Shown here in pieces: positions 34,634-42,801 of a stretch of 64,000 nt of DNA. Positions within the stretch are counted from its first letter, which is position 1. Each line of letters begins with the position of its first letter. The DNA comes from JACCYX01 sp964610045 (GTDB taxonomy: Bacteria > Chloroflexota > Chloroflexia > Thermomicrobiales > UBA6265): contig CAZSUN010000004.1 in assembly GCA_964610045.1 (NCBI GenBank), positions 30,833-94,832 on the forward strand, read 5' to 3'. The notes beneath the pieces are model-generated. The model searched no databases. It saw nothing but the letters and a program-made list of their open reading frames with translations, and was not told the origin of the DNA. A program made the position numbers and the translations under genes.

Positions 34634-35482
34634 TCAGTTCAGGTAGTTCCGCCACGAGTGCTCGGGTACCCAACCGAGCAGGCGCTCCGCCTTGCTGATG
34701 TCGAAGCCGCCCGTGTTGCCCGGCATCGGTCCCCGTACCTCCATCGTTGGCAGGTACTCGCGGATCAGGTCCTCGGTCGGCGTCGCGCAGAGCGTATCCG
34801 CCGCGATCACGTTGAAGGTATCGAAGCCAAGGTCATCCGCTTCGATCGCGAGGCGGCAGATGCGCCCGGCGTCGCGCCCGTCGACATACCCCCACAAGTT
34901 GTTGACGAAGAAATCGGGCGGCATCCCGCCCTTGGCGGCGATGTCCTGCAACTCCTCAGGGGTGGCGACCCAATGGAAGCGGAGGGCCAGCGCCTGCATG
35001 TCGCACCGGCGGTGGAACATTTCGGCGGTCCGCTCGTCGACCTCCTTCGAGAGCGCGTACGGATCGGCGGCGAGGAACGGGTGCGATTCGTCGAGCGGGG
35101 CCCACAGCGGGTGAAATGGCCGTTTGGTCCAGGCCATGCCGTAGCCGGAAACGCTCGACGCCACCACCACCTTGTGGATACCGACGATGTGGGCCGCCTG
35201 CAGCACGGCATAAGTCGACATCGTGTTGTTGTGGAAGATCACTTCGTCGGCATGCCGCCACGGGGCCGGGATCGCACCGAGGTGAATCACCGCGTCGCAC
35301 CCCTTGAGTGCGCCCGCAACCGCCCCGACATCGGTCAGGTCGATCTGGACGAAGCCGGACCCGGGACCACCGGCGGGCGCCGGACGGCGGCTGGCGTTGA
35401 TCGCCTCATGCCCATTGGCGTCGAGATCGGCGAGGGTGAATTGTCCGAGCCGGCCCGTTCCGCCGGTCACGAGTACGCGCAT
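34634..35482 (-). CDS. NAD-dependent epimerase/dehydratase (short-chain extended)
   Basis: 282 residues. The Rossmann loop VTGGTGRLGQF opens the protein; DAVIHLGAIP and the catalytic SSVSGYG / DPYALSKEVDE (Tyr-x3-Lys) follow. ALRFHWVATPEE and GYVDGRDAGRIC are the substrate side. The pattern resembles uronate dehydrogenase-type enzymes more than UDP-sugar epimerases, in keeping with acid-sugar catabolism nearby, but the substrate is open. Confidence 0.85.
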   Translation of the reverse strand: MRVLVTGGTGRLGQFTLADLDANGHEAINASRRPAPAGGPGSGFVQIDLTDVGAVAGALKGCDAVIHLGAIPAPWRHADEVIFHNNTMSTYAVLQAAHIVGIHKVVVASSVSGYGMAWTKRPFHPLWAPLDESHPFLAADPYALSKEVDERTAEMFHRRCDMQALALRFHWVATPEELQDIAAKGGMPPDFFVNNLWGYVDGRDAGRICRLAIEADDLGFDTFNVIAADTLCATPTEDLIREYLPTMEVRGPMPGNTGGFDISKAERLLGWVPEHSWRNYLN

Positions 35483-35526
35483 GTGTAAGCCCCCTACCTA
35501 CCGTTTCTGACCACAACCACCGCGTC

Positions 35527-35650
35527 GTCATTCTGAGGCGAAGCCGAAGAATCCCTGTGCGAAGCACAATCGACCGCAGGTTGATGCGTACGCGTCCGAC
35601 TCCGACAGATCGGCTTCGCCGGGGGACCCTTCGCTGCGCTCAGGGTGACG
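35527..35650. repeat. family A element, full copy
   Basis: 124 bases, GTCATTCTGAGGCGAAGCC to TGCGCTCAGGGTGAC, closely matching the copy at 8047-8182 including the internal CAATCGACCG. It fills the 215-base gap between two minus-strand genes. Confidence 0.75.
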
Positions 35651-35697
35651 GATAGGGTAGTGAAAGTAGCGTAGCACTACTGACAGGACCAGAAGTC

Positions 35698-36465
35698 CTA
35701 CAGCACCCCGAAGACGCTGTACACCTCGTCGATCGACATGCCGGCGGCGATCTGCTCGCGCTCGGCGTTCTCGATCTCGAAGGTATGTTCCACCCGCAGC
35801 AACACCTCGTCCACCAGGTGGCCGGGAATCAACTGCACGCCGTCGTTGTCGCCGAAAATCCAGTCACCGGGATTGACCTGGACATAATGTTTGATGTGGC
35901 CCGGCAGGTAGATCGGCTCGTCCACCTCGGTGATGATCCAGCCGCCGAAGGCATTGGGCCGGGTCCCGAAGGCGAAGATCGGGTAGTCGGGCATTTGCAG
36001 CACGTACTGGGTGTCCCGGCAGTTTCCGGCCAGCAGCATGCCCCGGCAGCCGTGGGCGTACGCAAGCTGGCAACTCATCTCGCCGAAATGCGCCGGCTGC
36101 ATGTCGCCGCCGCAATCGAAGCAGAGGATCGTGCCGTCCTCGTGATCGACCACCGCCCGCATCATCCGTTTCTGCGGGTGACCGCCCTCGGCTTCCCACT
36201 TCGCCTCCTGCGCGGCCCGTTCCTCGTCGGTCTTCGGGCGTTCAGCGAGCGAGTGGAGCTTGATCGGCAGCGCCCGCCCTACCAGCTGCATCCCCTGCCG
36301 GAGGGGCGTGAACCGGCTGGAAAAGACGCTATCGACCACCCCCAGGTGCCACAGTGCGTCAGAGACGCTGCCGCCATACCCTGCCCGCTTGTAACGCTCG
36401 ATGCGTTCGAGATCGGTGATGTCAAGAGTTCGGATCTCGGTGCCGCCGGTGTCGCCGTGTGCCAT
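35698..36465 (-). CDS. RraA-like aldolase/regulator-fold protein
   Basis: 255 residues from ATG 36465 (AGAGG upstream). The RraA/HMG-aldolase fold is visible: SVSDALWHLG, MQLVGRALPIKL, AVVDHEDGTILCFDCGGD, AYAHGCRGMLLAGNCRDTQY with the active-site Arg-Asp, and GDWIFGDNDGVQLIPGHL. Stand-alone family members in sugar-acid loci are usually 4-hydroxy-2-oxoacid aldolases or decarboxylases that use magnesium, not RNase E inhibitors. Its size is larger than RraA (~160), as in the fungal/soil catabolic type. Confidence 0.85.
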   Translation of the reverse strand: MAHGDTGGTEIRTLDITDLERIERYKRAGYGGSVSDALWHLGVVDSVFSSRFTPLRQGMQLVGRALPIKLHSLAERPKTDEERAAQEAKWEAEGGHPQKRMMRAVVDHEDGTILCFDCGGDMQPAHFGEMSCQLAYAHGCRGMLLAGNCRDTQYVLQMPDYPIFAFGTRPNAFGGWIITEVDEPIYLPGHIKHYVQVNPGDWIFGDNDGVQLIPGHLVDEVLLRVEHTFEIENAEREQIAAGMSIDEVYSVFGVL

Positions 36466-36784
36466 GAGGAATCCTCTCTGGGACGTTCGTCGCCATGATC
36501 TGGAGGTGCAAGCTCGCGTCATCATCCACACCCTGCGGGATTCGGCAAGTCGTGATGACAGGGGGCGGATCGATCGCTGTCCGGAACGTAAAGGGAGGAA
36601 TTCTGGAGCAGGAGTGGCCCGCGACGCCCAATCCCTCCTGTTCTGTGTGTATGCTCTTCAAATACGCACGGGTTTGGGTGGCCCAGGAGAAATCCTGTCC
36701 ACCTGGCAACGAAGATGCGACGCCGCATGCAGCCAGCAGACTCCGGGCGGCTCGGGCACGCAATAGGTACGAGGGGGATGGTGC

Positions 36785-37387
36785 ATGGACTGGACAGAGC
36801 TGTTGTGGGGCGCCGTGGTGATCGGGGCCGGGATCTTTCTCTCGGTGTACGGATCGCTGCTCTTCAAATTCGCCCTCGCGGCGATGGGCTTCGGGGTTGG
36901 GTTCGTCGGCGGCTGGTGGCTGCTTGAGGGCCAGGACAACGACGCGATGCGCATGTTGATCGCGCTGGTCGCTGGTGGCGTCGTCGCCGTCCTGCTCTTC
37001 AGCCTCGTGCGCTTCGGGCTCTATATCGCCGGCGCCGTCCTCGGCGCGGTGCTGGCGATCGTCGTTGGCGGCCTCATCGACATCATCGGCCCAACACCAG
37101 ACCGGTGGCTGATGATTATCCTGCTCATTGGAGGTGTCGGCGGCGGCGGCTTCTTTGGGAATCGCCTGGGCAACTGGATCATCGTCCTCGCGACGGCGGC
37201 GGCTGGCGCATTCCTGGTGGTCGATGGCGTCCAGATCTGGTTTGCGTCCCGCATCGCCGGCGATCTCGACGATCCGACCCAGACCCTGGGGCAGAAATTG
37301 ACGCTCGTGGTGTTCCTGATCGTCTTCGGCATCGCCGCGCTGAGCCAGAACGAAAGCATGAAGCTGCGGCGGCGAATCCGCACCTAG
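36785..37387 (+). CDS. small multi-span membrane protein, DUF4203/TMEM198-like
   Basis: 200 residues with about seven short hydrophobic segments (LLWGAVVIGAGIFLSVYG, ALAAMGFGVGFVGGWWLL, MLIALVAGGVVAVLLFSLV, AGAVLGAVLAIVVGGLI, MIILLIGGVGGGGFFGN and others). Gly-rich helices with GFGVGF / GGWW fit the DUF4203 (TM7S3/TMEM198) family, of unknown function. The first ATG after GTACGAGGGGG is used. A strong hairpin follows the stop. The 319 bases upstream hold nothing that I can identify. Confidence 0.75.
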   Translation: MDWTELLWGAVVIGAGIFLSVYGSLLFKFALAAMGFGVGFVGGWWLLEGQDNDAMRMLIALVAGGVVAVLLFSLVRFGLYIAGAVLGAVLAIVVGGLIDIIGPTPDRWLMIILLIGGVGGGGFFGNRLGNWIIVLATAAAGAFLVVDGVQIWFASRIAGDLDDPTQTLGQKLTLVVFLIVFGIAALSQNESMKLRRRIRT

Positions 37388-37431
37388 CGCGCCGGCAGCC
37401 CTCGCGGGCCGGGAACAACTGTACGGAAATG

Positions 37432-37463
37432 ACGAACCGGGGCCGCAATCAGCCCCGGTTCGT
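37432..37463 (+). terminator. intrinsic-terminator-like hairpin
   Basis: ACGAACCGGGGC (37432-37443) pairs perfectly with GCCCCGGTTCGT (37452-37463) across eight bases, 45 bases after the membrane-protein stop. Confidence 0.65.
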
Positions 37464-37510
37464 TCGTGTCCATCGATACCCCACATGCCGTCTGGACACC
37501 CATCCTCACC

Positions 37511-37590
37511 CGTCATGTCGAGCGGAGCCCAGTCCGAGGCGCCAGCCGAGGGCTGGGCGAAGTCGAGACATCCCTGTGCGAAGCACCCTT
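37511..37590. repeat. family A element, partial
   Basis: CGTCATGTCGAGCGGAGC and ACATCCCTGTGCGAAGCAC match the left part of the element at 61450-61584. It breaks off shortly before the assembly gap at 37667. Confidence 0.55.
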
Positions 37591-37611
37591 CGACACGCAT
37601 GTAGGGACCCA

Positions 37612-37821
37612 GTCGCCCGAAGCCGACTGACGCGAGGCTTGACGGCAAGGGATGCTGGTCATATAGNNNNNNNNNNNNNNNNNNNNNNNNNNNNNNNNNN
37701 NNNNNNNNNNNNNNNNNNNNNNNNNNNNNNNNNNNNNNNNNNNNNNNNNNNNNNNNNNNNNNNNNNGTCGCCCGAAGCCGACTGACGCGAGGCTTGACGG
37801 CAAGGGATGCTGGTCATATAG
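37612..37821. other. scaffold gap (100 N, 37667-37766) with duplicated 55-base flanks
   Basis: 37612-37666 and 37767-37821 are identical, so the join is most likely a 55-base overlap and no sequence is missing. Confidence 0.9.
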
Positions 37822-37822
37822 T
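37794..37822 (+). promoter_or_regulatory. promoter of the mannoside cassette
   Basis: TTGACG (37794-37799) and TATAGT (37817-37822) are 17 bases apart, ~85 bases before the GntR start. The long 5' leader would leave room for an operator; none was clear to me. Confidence 0.6.
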
Positions 37823-37906
37823 CGAGAAAAGTCATCAGATCAATAGGTCAGTTGCACATTTCCCCGTACGAGCTTCGTGCCCCATGCCGCATCGCAGGAA
37901 ACCGCC

Positions 37907-38683
37907 ATGGTCATTCCATCGCCACTCCCTGCACGAATCACCCTCTCCGATGCCTTGTCCCAGGGCATCCTCGCGCTGATGCGCGACGAGAACCTCCAGG
38001 CAGGAGATCGCCTTCCAAGCGTGCGCGAGCTGTCCGACCGGTTCCAGGTCGCGGTGCCAACCCTGCGCGAGGCAATCCGGCGTCTTGAGGCGTTTGGCGT
38101 GGTCGAGGTCCGGCATGGGGCTGGCATCTTCGTGCGCGCCTCCCACCCGCCCCTGATGCTGGCCAACCCTCATGCGCGCTCCATCGATCGCAAGGTCATC
38201 CTTGACCTGATCGATACCCGCATCCTGTTCGAGCCGTGGTGTGCCTCGGTCGCGGCGCACGATCCGGCAGGCCCTGGGGTCGTCCTGCTCGGGGGCATCC
38301 TCGCCGACGCGGAGCTGGCCCTCGATCGCGATGACGACCTGCGGTTGCAGGCGGCCAACATGAACTTCCACCGCGGCGTCGCCGCCTGTTCCGGCAACGC
38401 GGTCATCGCCCAGGTGATGTCGTTGTTGACGGAGATCTACTCGTCCGAACAATCGGTGATGCTGGTCGTCAGCAACCAGCGCCGCGCCGACCACGCCGAA
38501 CACCGCGCCATCTACGACGCCATCCGGAGCGGTGATGCCGCCCTCGCGCGCGAGCGCATGCAAATACACCTGGAGTCGGTGCGATCGACTGTTGCGACGC
38601 GCTTGCCAGAACGCATCATCGAACCTGATCCAGCCGGGGATGTCCCCGCCACGTCAAAGGAGGTGCCTGCCGCCGAAAGCTGA
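37907..38683 (+). CDS. GntR-family (FadR subgroup) regulator of the mannoside cassette
   Basis: 258 residues from ATG 37907, with AGGAAACC before it. Winged helix at ~10-80 (GDRLPSVRELSDRFQVAVPT, VVEVRHGAGIFV), then an FCD domain with DLIDTRILFEPWCA, NMNFHRGVAACSGN and ADHAEHRAIYDAIRSGDA, which contains the family metal ligands. It is the first gene of a plus-strand set (binding protein, two permeases, alpha-mannosidase) and probably represses it. Confidence 0.92.
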   Translation: MVIPSPLPARITLSDALSQGILALMRDENLQAGDRLPSVRELSDRFQVAVPTLREAIRRLEAFGVVEVRHGAGIFVRASHPPLMLANPHARSIDRKVILDLIDTRILFEPWCASVAAHDPAGPGVVLLGGILADAELALDRDDDLRLQAANMNFHRGVAACSGNAVIAQVMSLLTEIYSSEQSVMLVVSNQRRADHAEHRAIYDAIRSGDAALARERMQIHLESVRSTVATRLPERIIEPDPAGDVPATSKEVPAAES

Positions 38684-38746
38684 TCCGGAGGTCCGGTGGG
38701 CGTCCTGCCCATGGTCCCGCAACCTGCATGAAGGAGACCCGATTCC

Positions 38747-40375
38747 ATGGTTCAGCACAACGATCCATTTCGAATGACACGCCGCACTGCCCTGAAGGCC
38801 GCCGGCGGCGCTGCTGCCGCGTCGATCATCTTCCCGCGCGGTAGCTGGGCGCAGGATGCCTCGCCAGCCGCCGACGCGGGGTATTTCCCGTCCCCGATCG
38901 AGGGCGTGCCGAACGCCTACTACCGCTACCCGGATCCCTTCACCACCGTCCAGACCCCTCCGGGCAAGGGCGGTACCGTCAAGCTCGCCCATCTCTCCGA
39001 CAAGCGTATTGCCGACAAGGCCGACAACAAGTACTGGCAGGAACTCGAATCGCGGCTCGGGGTCACGCTCGAAGTCACCCTTATCCCCGGCGCGGCCTAC
39101 GCCGAGCGGATGGCGACGATGGTCGCCGGCGGCGATTTCCCCGACCTCGTCTTCGTGCTCGACCTGCTCTATCCACAGGCGTCCGAGTTCAAGGTGCAGG
39201 GGGCCTTCACCGATGTCACCCAGTACCTCGACGGCGACGCTCGCCAGGCATTCGCGAACCTTGCGGCCATGCCCTCCTACGCCTTCGAGAATTCGAAGCT
39301 CAACGGCGTGCTCTACGGCACCCCCAGCCCGACCTCGCTCCAGCCGAACTGCCTCTGGTACCGTCAGGACTGGCTCGATACCGTCGGCCTGACCGCTCCG
39401 GCCAACGCCGACGAGTGGTTGAACATGATCTCCACGTTCACTACCGGCGATCCGGACGGCAATGGCAGCAACGATACCTACGGCACCTCGTTCGAGCGGC
39501 TCGACGCGGTCTCCCAGCGGTTCATCCACAGCATGTTCCGGGTGGGTGCCGAAGGGAATGGCTGGATCGTCAACGAGGACGGCTCGTTCACCCACTCGAT
39601 CGAAACCCCCGAATTCCGGTCTGCGCTCGAATACGCCCGCAACGTCTGGTCGTCCGGCGCCTGCCATCCCGATTCGCTGACCCAAACCAGCAACGAGGTG
39701 CGCGAGCAGTTGATGGCGGGGACGGCCGGTTCCGGTCCGAACGCCTTCATCCTGCTCAACTTCATCCGTGGTGAAGCGGCCAAGGTCAATCCGAACGCCC
39801 AGATCAACGGCCTGGTCCCGCCGGGTCACGACGGTGGTGAGGGCGTGGCCTACAACATTGGCGGCTGGTTCGGGCAGTTCTGCATCCCGACCCCGAACAA
39901 CCCGGACGATGAGCGGGTCAACGAGTTGCTTGGCATCACCGACTACTTCGGTGCCCCGTTCGGGAGCGAGGAATACAACTTCCTCGTTTACGGCATCGAA
40001 GGCGTCCACCACACGGTCAATGAGGATGGCTCGCGCACCCTCACGGAAGAGGGCAATCGCGACGTCTTCAACCCGTCGCTCGGCGCTCTGAACGTGCTCT
40101 ACAGCCCGAACCGGGACGAAATCGGCTACGTGCAGGAACTGATGGCGGCGCAGACGCGCGTCGGACTCTTCTCGCCAACGGTCAACCTCTACTCGCCGAC
40201 GGCGACCGCCAAGGCTGGTGAGCTTGGCCAGCTCTACACCGACACCAAGATCGACATCAGCACCGGCCGCTCCGATATGGACGCGCTCGACACGCTGATC
40301 TCGGACTACATGAGCCGCGGCGGCGACGAAATCCGCGCCGAATACGAGGAGGCCTACGCCCAGGCAAACGCGTAA
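38747..40375 (+). CDS. Tat-exported ABC sugar-binding protein (LplA-like)
   Basis: 542 residues; AAGGAGACC precedes the start. RMTRRTALKAAGGAAAAS is a Tat signal with likely cleavage after SWAQ. The mature protein has the LplA/family 1 binding-protein outline: GTVKLAHLSDKR, LEVTLIPGAAYAERMATMVA, GGDFPDLVFVLDLLYPQ, and WYRQDWLDTVGL. LplA-type receptors bind complex glycans or oligosaccharides. It is followed by a 394-base gap with repeats and then the cognate permeases. Confidence 0.92.
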   Translation: MVQHNDPFRMTRRTALKAAGGAAAASIIFPRGSWAQDASPAADAGYFPSPIEGVPNAYYRYPDPFTTVQTPPGKGGTVKLAHLSDKRIADKADNKYWQELESRLGVTLEVTLIPGAAYAERMATMVAGGDFPDLVFVLDLLYPQASEFKVQGAFTDVTQYLDGDARQAFANLAAMPSYAFENSKLNGVLYGTPSPTSLQPNCLWYRQDWLDTVGLTAPANADEWLNMISTFTTGDPDGNGSNDTYGTSFERLDAVSQRFIHSMFRVGAEGNGWIVNEDGSFTHSIETPEFRSALEYARNVWSSGACHPDSLTQTSNEVREQLMAGTAGSGPNAFILLNFIRGEAAKVNPNAQINGLVPPGHDGGEGVAYNIGGWFGQFCIPTPNNPDDERVNELLGITDYFGAPFGSEEYNFLVYGIEGVHHTVNEDGSRTLTEEGNRDVFNPSLGALNVLYSPNRDEIGYVQELMAAQTRVGLFSPTVNLYSPTATAKAGELGQLYTDTKIDISTGRSDMDALDTLISDYMSRGGDEIRAEYEEAYAQANA

Positions 40376-40412
40376 CCGCCCGCCACCCGCGCATTCGTAT
40401 GGGAATGTGGTG

Positions 40413-40597
40413 GTAGGGGAGGGCTTCCGGCGCACATCTGGCTTCTCAACTCGGATAGAGCCTGCGCCGGTAATGCCCTCCCTTGCACTGGTCCGGGCCG
40501 ACATAGCCGCCTGCGTTTCGGCTGGCCAGGTGCTCCCCACGACGGCGGCAGGTCGCCCCCTACGCATACCCGGGTCTCGGTAGGGGGCGACCTTGCC
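40413..40597. repeat. family C hairpin plus inverted family B pair between binding protein and permease
   Basis: 40413-40488: GGTAGGGGAGGGCTTCCGG pairs with CCGGTAATGCCCTCCC. 40547-40564 (GGCAGGTCGCCCCCTAC) and 40580-40597 (GTAGGGGGCGACCTTGCC) form a second near-perfect stem. The 394-base gap holds no gene. Placed after the binding-protein gene, these structures may stabilise its mRNA or trim read-through. Confidence 0.6.
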
Positions 40598-40769
40598 CGA
40601 CCACGACCGGATCCGCCACCCGGGGAAGGCGCTGGTCGGGCATGGGCCTCGGCCCGTTGGTTCCCAATGGAAGCCGTGTGTCGCGATCACCCTCCGATTG
40701 TCATTCCCAGCTTGCGAGGAATCTGTTTTCGTCGCGCAACACGGGTCAACGCTACAGGTGATGTGAACG

Positions 40770-41726
40770 ATGGCTATCGCGTCAACACGGGACCTGCCGG
40801 CCGGCAAGCGCAAGCCGAGCCCACGCGTGCCGCTCTCCCGGCGGATGTGGAACAACCGCTGGATGTACGTCTTCATGGCGCCAGGGGTGATCTTTTTCGT
40901 CCTGTTTATCTACGTGCCCCTGATTGGCAATGTGATCGCATTCAAGGATTATTCGCCGTTCCTCGGGTTCGAACGCAGTCCTTGGGTTGGCCTCGAAAAC
41001 TTCGAGAAACTCTTCACCGATCCCGATTTCAGCCGCGCGTTGACCAACACCCTCCAGATCGAATTCCTGCAACTCCTGTTCGCGTTTCCCGCCCCTCTCG
41101 CTCTGGCCCTGCTCCTCAACAGCATGGTCAGCGACAAGTCCAAGCGCGCTGTCCAGTCGATCGTCTACCTGCCGCACTTCCTCTCCTGGGTCATCGTGAT
41201 TTCCCTCTGGCAGCAGATCTTCGGCGGCGATGGCTTCCTCAACCAGTTCCTGCGCAATCAGGGGTACGGCACCGTCAACATCATGGCCAATCCCGATATC
41301 TTCAAACCCCTGGTGGTGCTCCAGATGATCTGGAAGGAGGCGGGTTGGGGCACGATCCTCTTCCTGGCCGCGCTCACCAAGATCGATGTCAGCCTCTACG
41401 AAGCAGCGGTGATCGACGGAGCCGGGCGCTGGCGACGCCTCCGCGACGTGACCCTGCCCGGAATCCGGCCGGTGATCGTGCTGCTCCTGATCCTGCACCT
41501 GGGGTTCGCGCTTTCCGTCGGCTTCGAGCAGTACTACCTGCAACGAAACGCCGTCGGCGCCAGGGCCGCTGAGGTGCTCGATACCTTCATCTATTTCCGC
41601 GGTATCCAGAACGGTGACTGGGGCTTTGCCACCGCCGTCGGGATGGTTCGTGGGTTGGTCGGCGCCTTGCTGATCTTCACCGCGAACTGGGCCGCGAAGC
41701 GTATCGGCGAGGAAGGGGTGCTCTGA
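40770..41726 (+). CDS. ABC sugar permease, LplB type
   Basis: 318 residues with six membrane helices (YVFMAPGVIFFVLFIYVPLI first). The EAA loop is EAAVIDGAGRWRRLRDVTLP at ~210. NNRWMYVFMAPG and the FKDYSPFLGFERSPWVGLENF block are typical of LplB permeases. The stop overlaps the next start by one base (TGATG), so the two subunits are translated together. No ATPase gene is present. Confidence 0.92.
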   Translation: MAIASTRDLPAGKRKPSPRVPLSRRMWNNRWMYVFMAPGVIFFVLFIYVPLIGNVIAFKDYSPFLGFERSPWVGLENFEKLFTDPDFSRALTNTLQIEFLQLLFAFPAPLALALLLNSMVSDKSKRAVQSIVYLPHFLSWVIVISLWQQIFGGDGFLNQFLRNQGYGTVNIMANPDIFKPLVVLQMIWKEAGWGTILFLAALTKIDVSLYEAAVIDGAGRWRRLRDVTLPGIRPVIVLLLILHLGFALSVGFEQYYLQRNAVGARAAEVLDTFIYFRGIQNGDWGFATAVGMVRGLVGALLIFTANWAAKRIGEEGVL

Positions 41727-42674
41727 TGGCCCAGGCAGCTGCAGGGAGCCGGACGGGGCTCTGGGCGCGGTTCCGCGAGTGGCTACGCCCGAAGAAGCAG
41801 GCGCCGTGGATGGAGGAACCGCATTTCCTCCTCATCGCCGGCAAGACGATCCTGCTCCTGATCATCGCGTTCACCATGATCTTCCCGTTCGTCAACGTGG
41901 TCGCGGTCAGCTTCTCGTCGTACACCGATGTGCTTCAGGGTGGCCTGGTCCTCTTCCCGCGCAACCCGACGCTGGAAGCCTACGAGGTGATCTTCAAGGA
42001 CGGGACGGTTGTGCGCGCCCTGCGGGTGAGCGCCGGCCTCACGATTTTCGGCACGATCACCCAGATGGTGGCGACCACGCTGATGGCCTACGGGCTGTCG
42101 AAACCGGGCGTTCCGGGGTCGCGCGCGATCATGTTGCTGGCGCTGGGGGCGATGCTGTTCTACCCCGGCATGATCCCGAGCTTCCTTCTGATCAAGCAAC
42201 TCGGCCTGCTGGACACCTACCCGGCCCTGATCCTGCCGGGGTTGATCGGCGCCTTCAACATGATCATCCTCCGCCAGTTCTTCATGAACATCCCGCAGGA
42301 ACTGATCGACTCGGCCCGGATCGACGGCGCTTCCGACCCGCGCATCCTCTTTTCGATTGTGCTGCCGCTCTCGAAGGCCGTCCTCGCGGTCATCTCGCTC
42401 TTCTATGCGGTCGGGATCTGGAACAGCTTCTTCAACGCGATCCTCTACATGAACACGCCGAGCAAGTGGCCGATGCAGGTGGTGCTGCAGCAGATCGTGC
42501 TGGAGGGCACGCCGCTCAACCCAGCCTCCGTGCTCGACCCGAACCGGCCGCCCCCGCCTCCAGCCACGATCGAAATGGCCGTGGTCGTTGTCGCCACCCT
42601 GCCGATCCTGCTCGTCTATCCGTTCTTGCAGAAGTACTTCACTCGCGGCGTCCTCACCGGCGCCATCAAGGGGT
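41726..42674 (+). CDS. ABC sugar permease, YtcP type (ends at assembly gap)
   Basis: 316 codons are readable. Six helices are visible; the EAA loop is DSARIDGASDPRILF at ~195. The sequence reaches YFTRGVLTGAIKG, the usual last residues of this family, then a single T before the Ns. The protein is therefore very nearly or fully complete, with its stop in the gap. It partners LplB upstream. An apparent fusion to the downstream mannosidase is only an effect of reading through Ns. Confidence 0.9.
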
Positions 42675-42774
42675 NNNNNNNNNNNNNNNNNNNNNNNNNN
42701 NNNNNNNNNNNNNNNNNNNNNNNNNNNNNNNNNNNNNNNNNNNNNNNNNNNNNNNNNNNNNNNNNNNNNNNNNN
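42675..42774. other. scaffold gap (100 N), flanks not overlapping
   Basis: Unlike the gaps at 5817 and 37667, the flanks here share no repeat, so the missing length is unknown. It separates the permease end from the mannosidase ribosome site. Confidence 0.9.
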
Positions 42775-42801
42775 TTGGCGGCCATCTCGCAGGAGAATTC
42801 C

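Noticed and set aside
38654..40876. 740-residue minus-strand open frame across the second binding protein
   Set aside because: It is antisense to a clear solute-binding protein gene, with no domain of its own.
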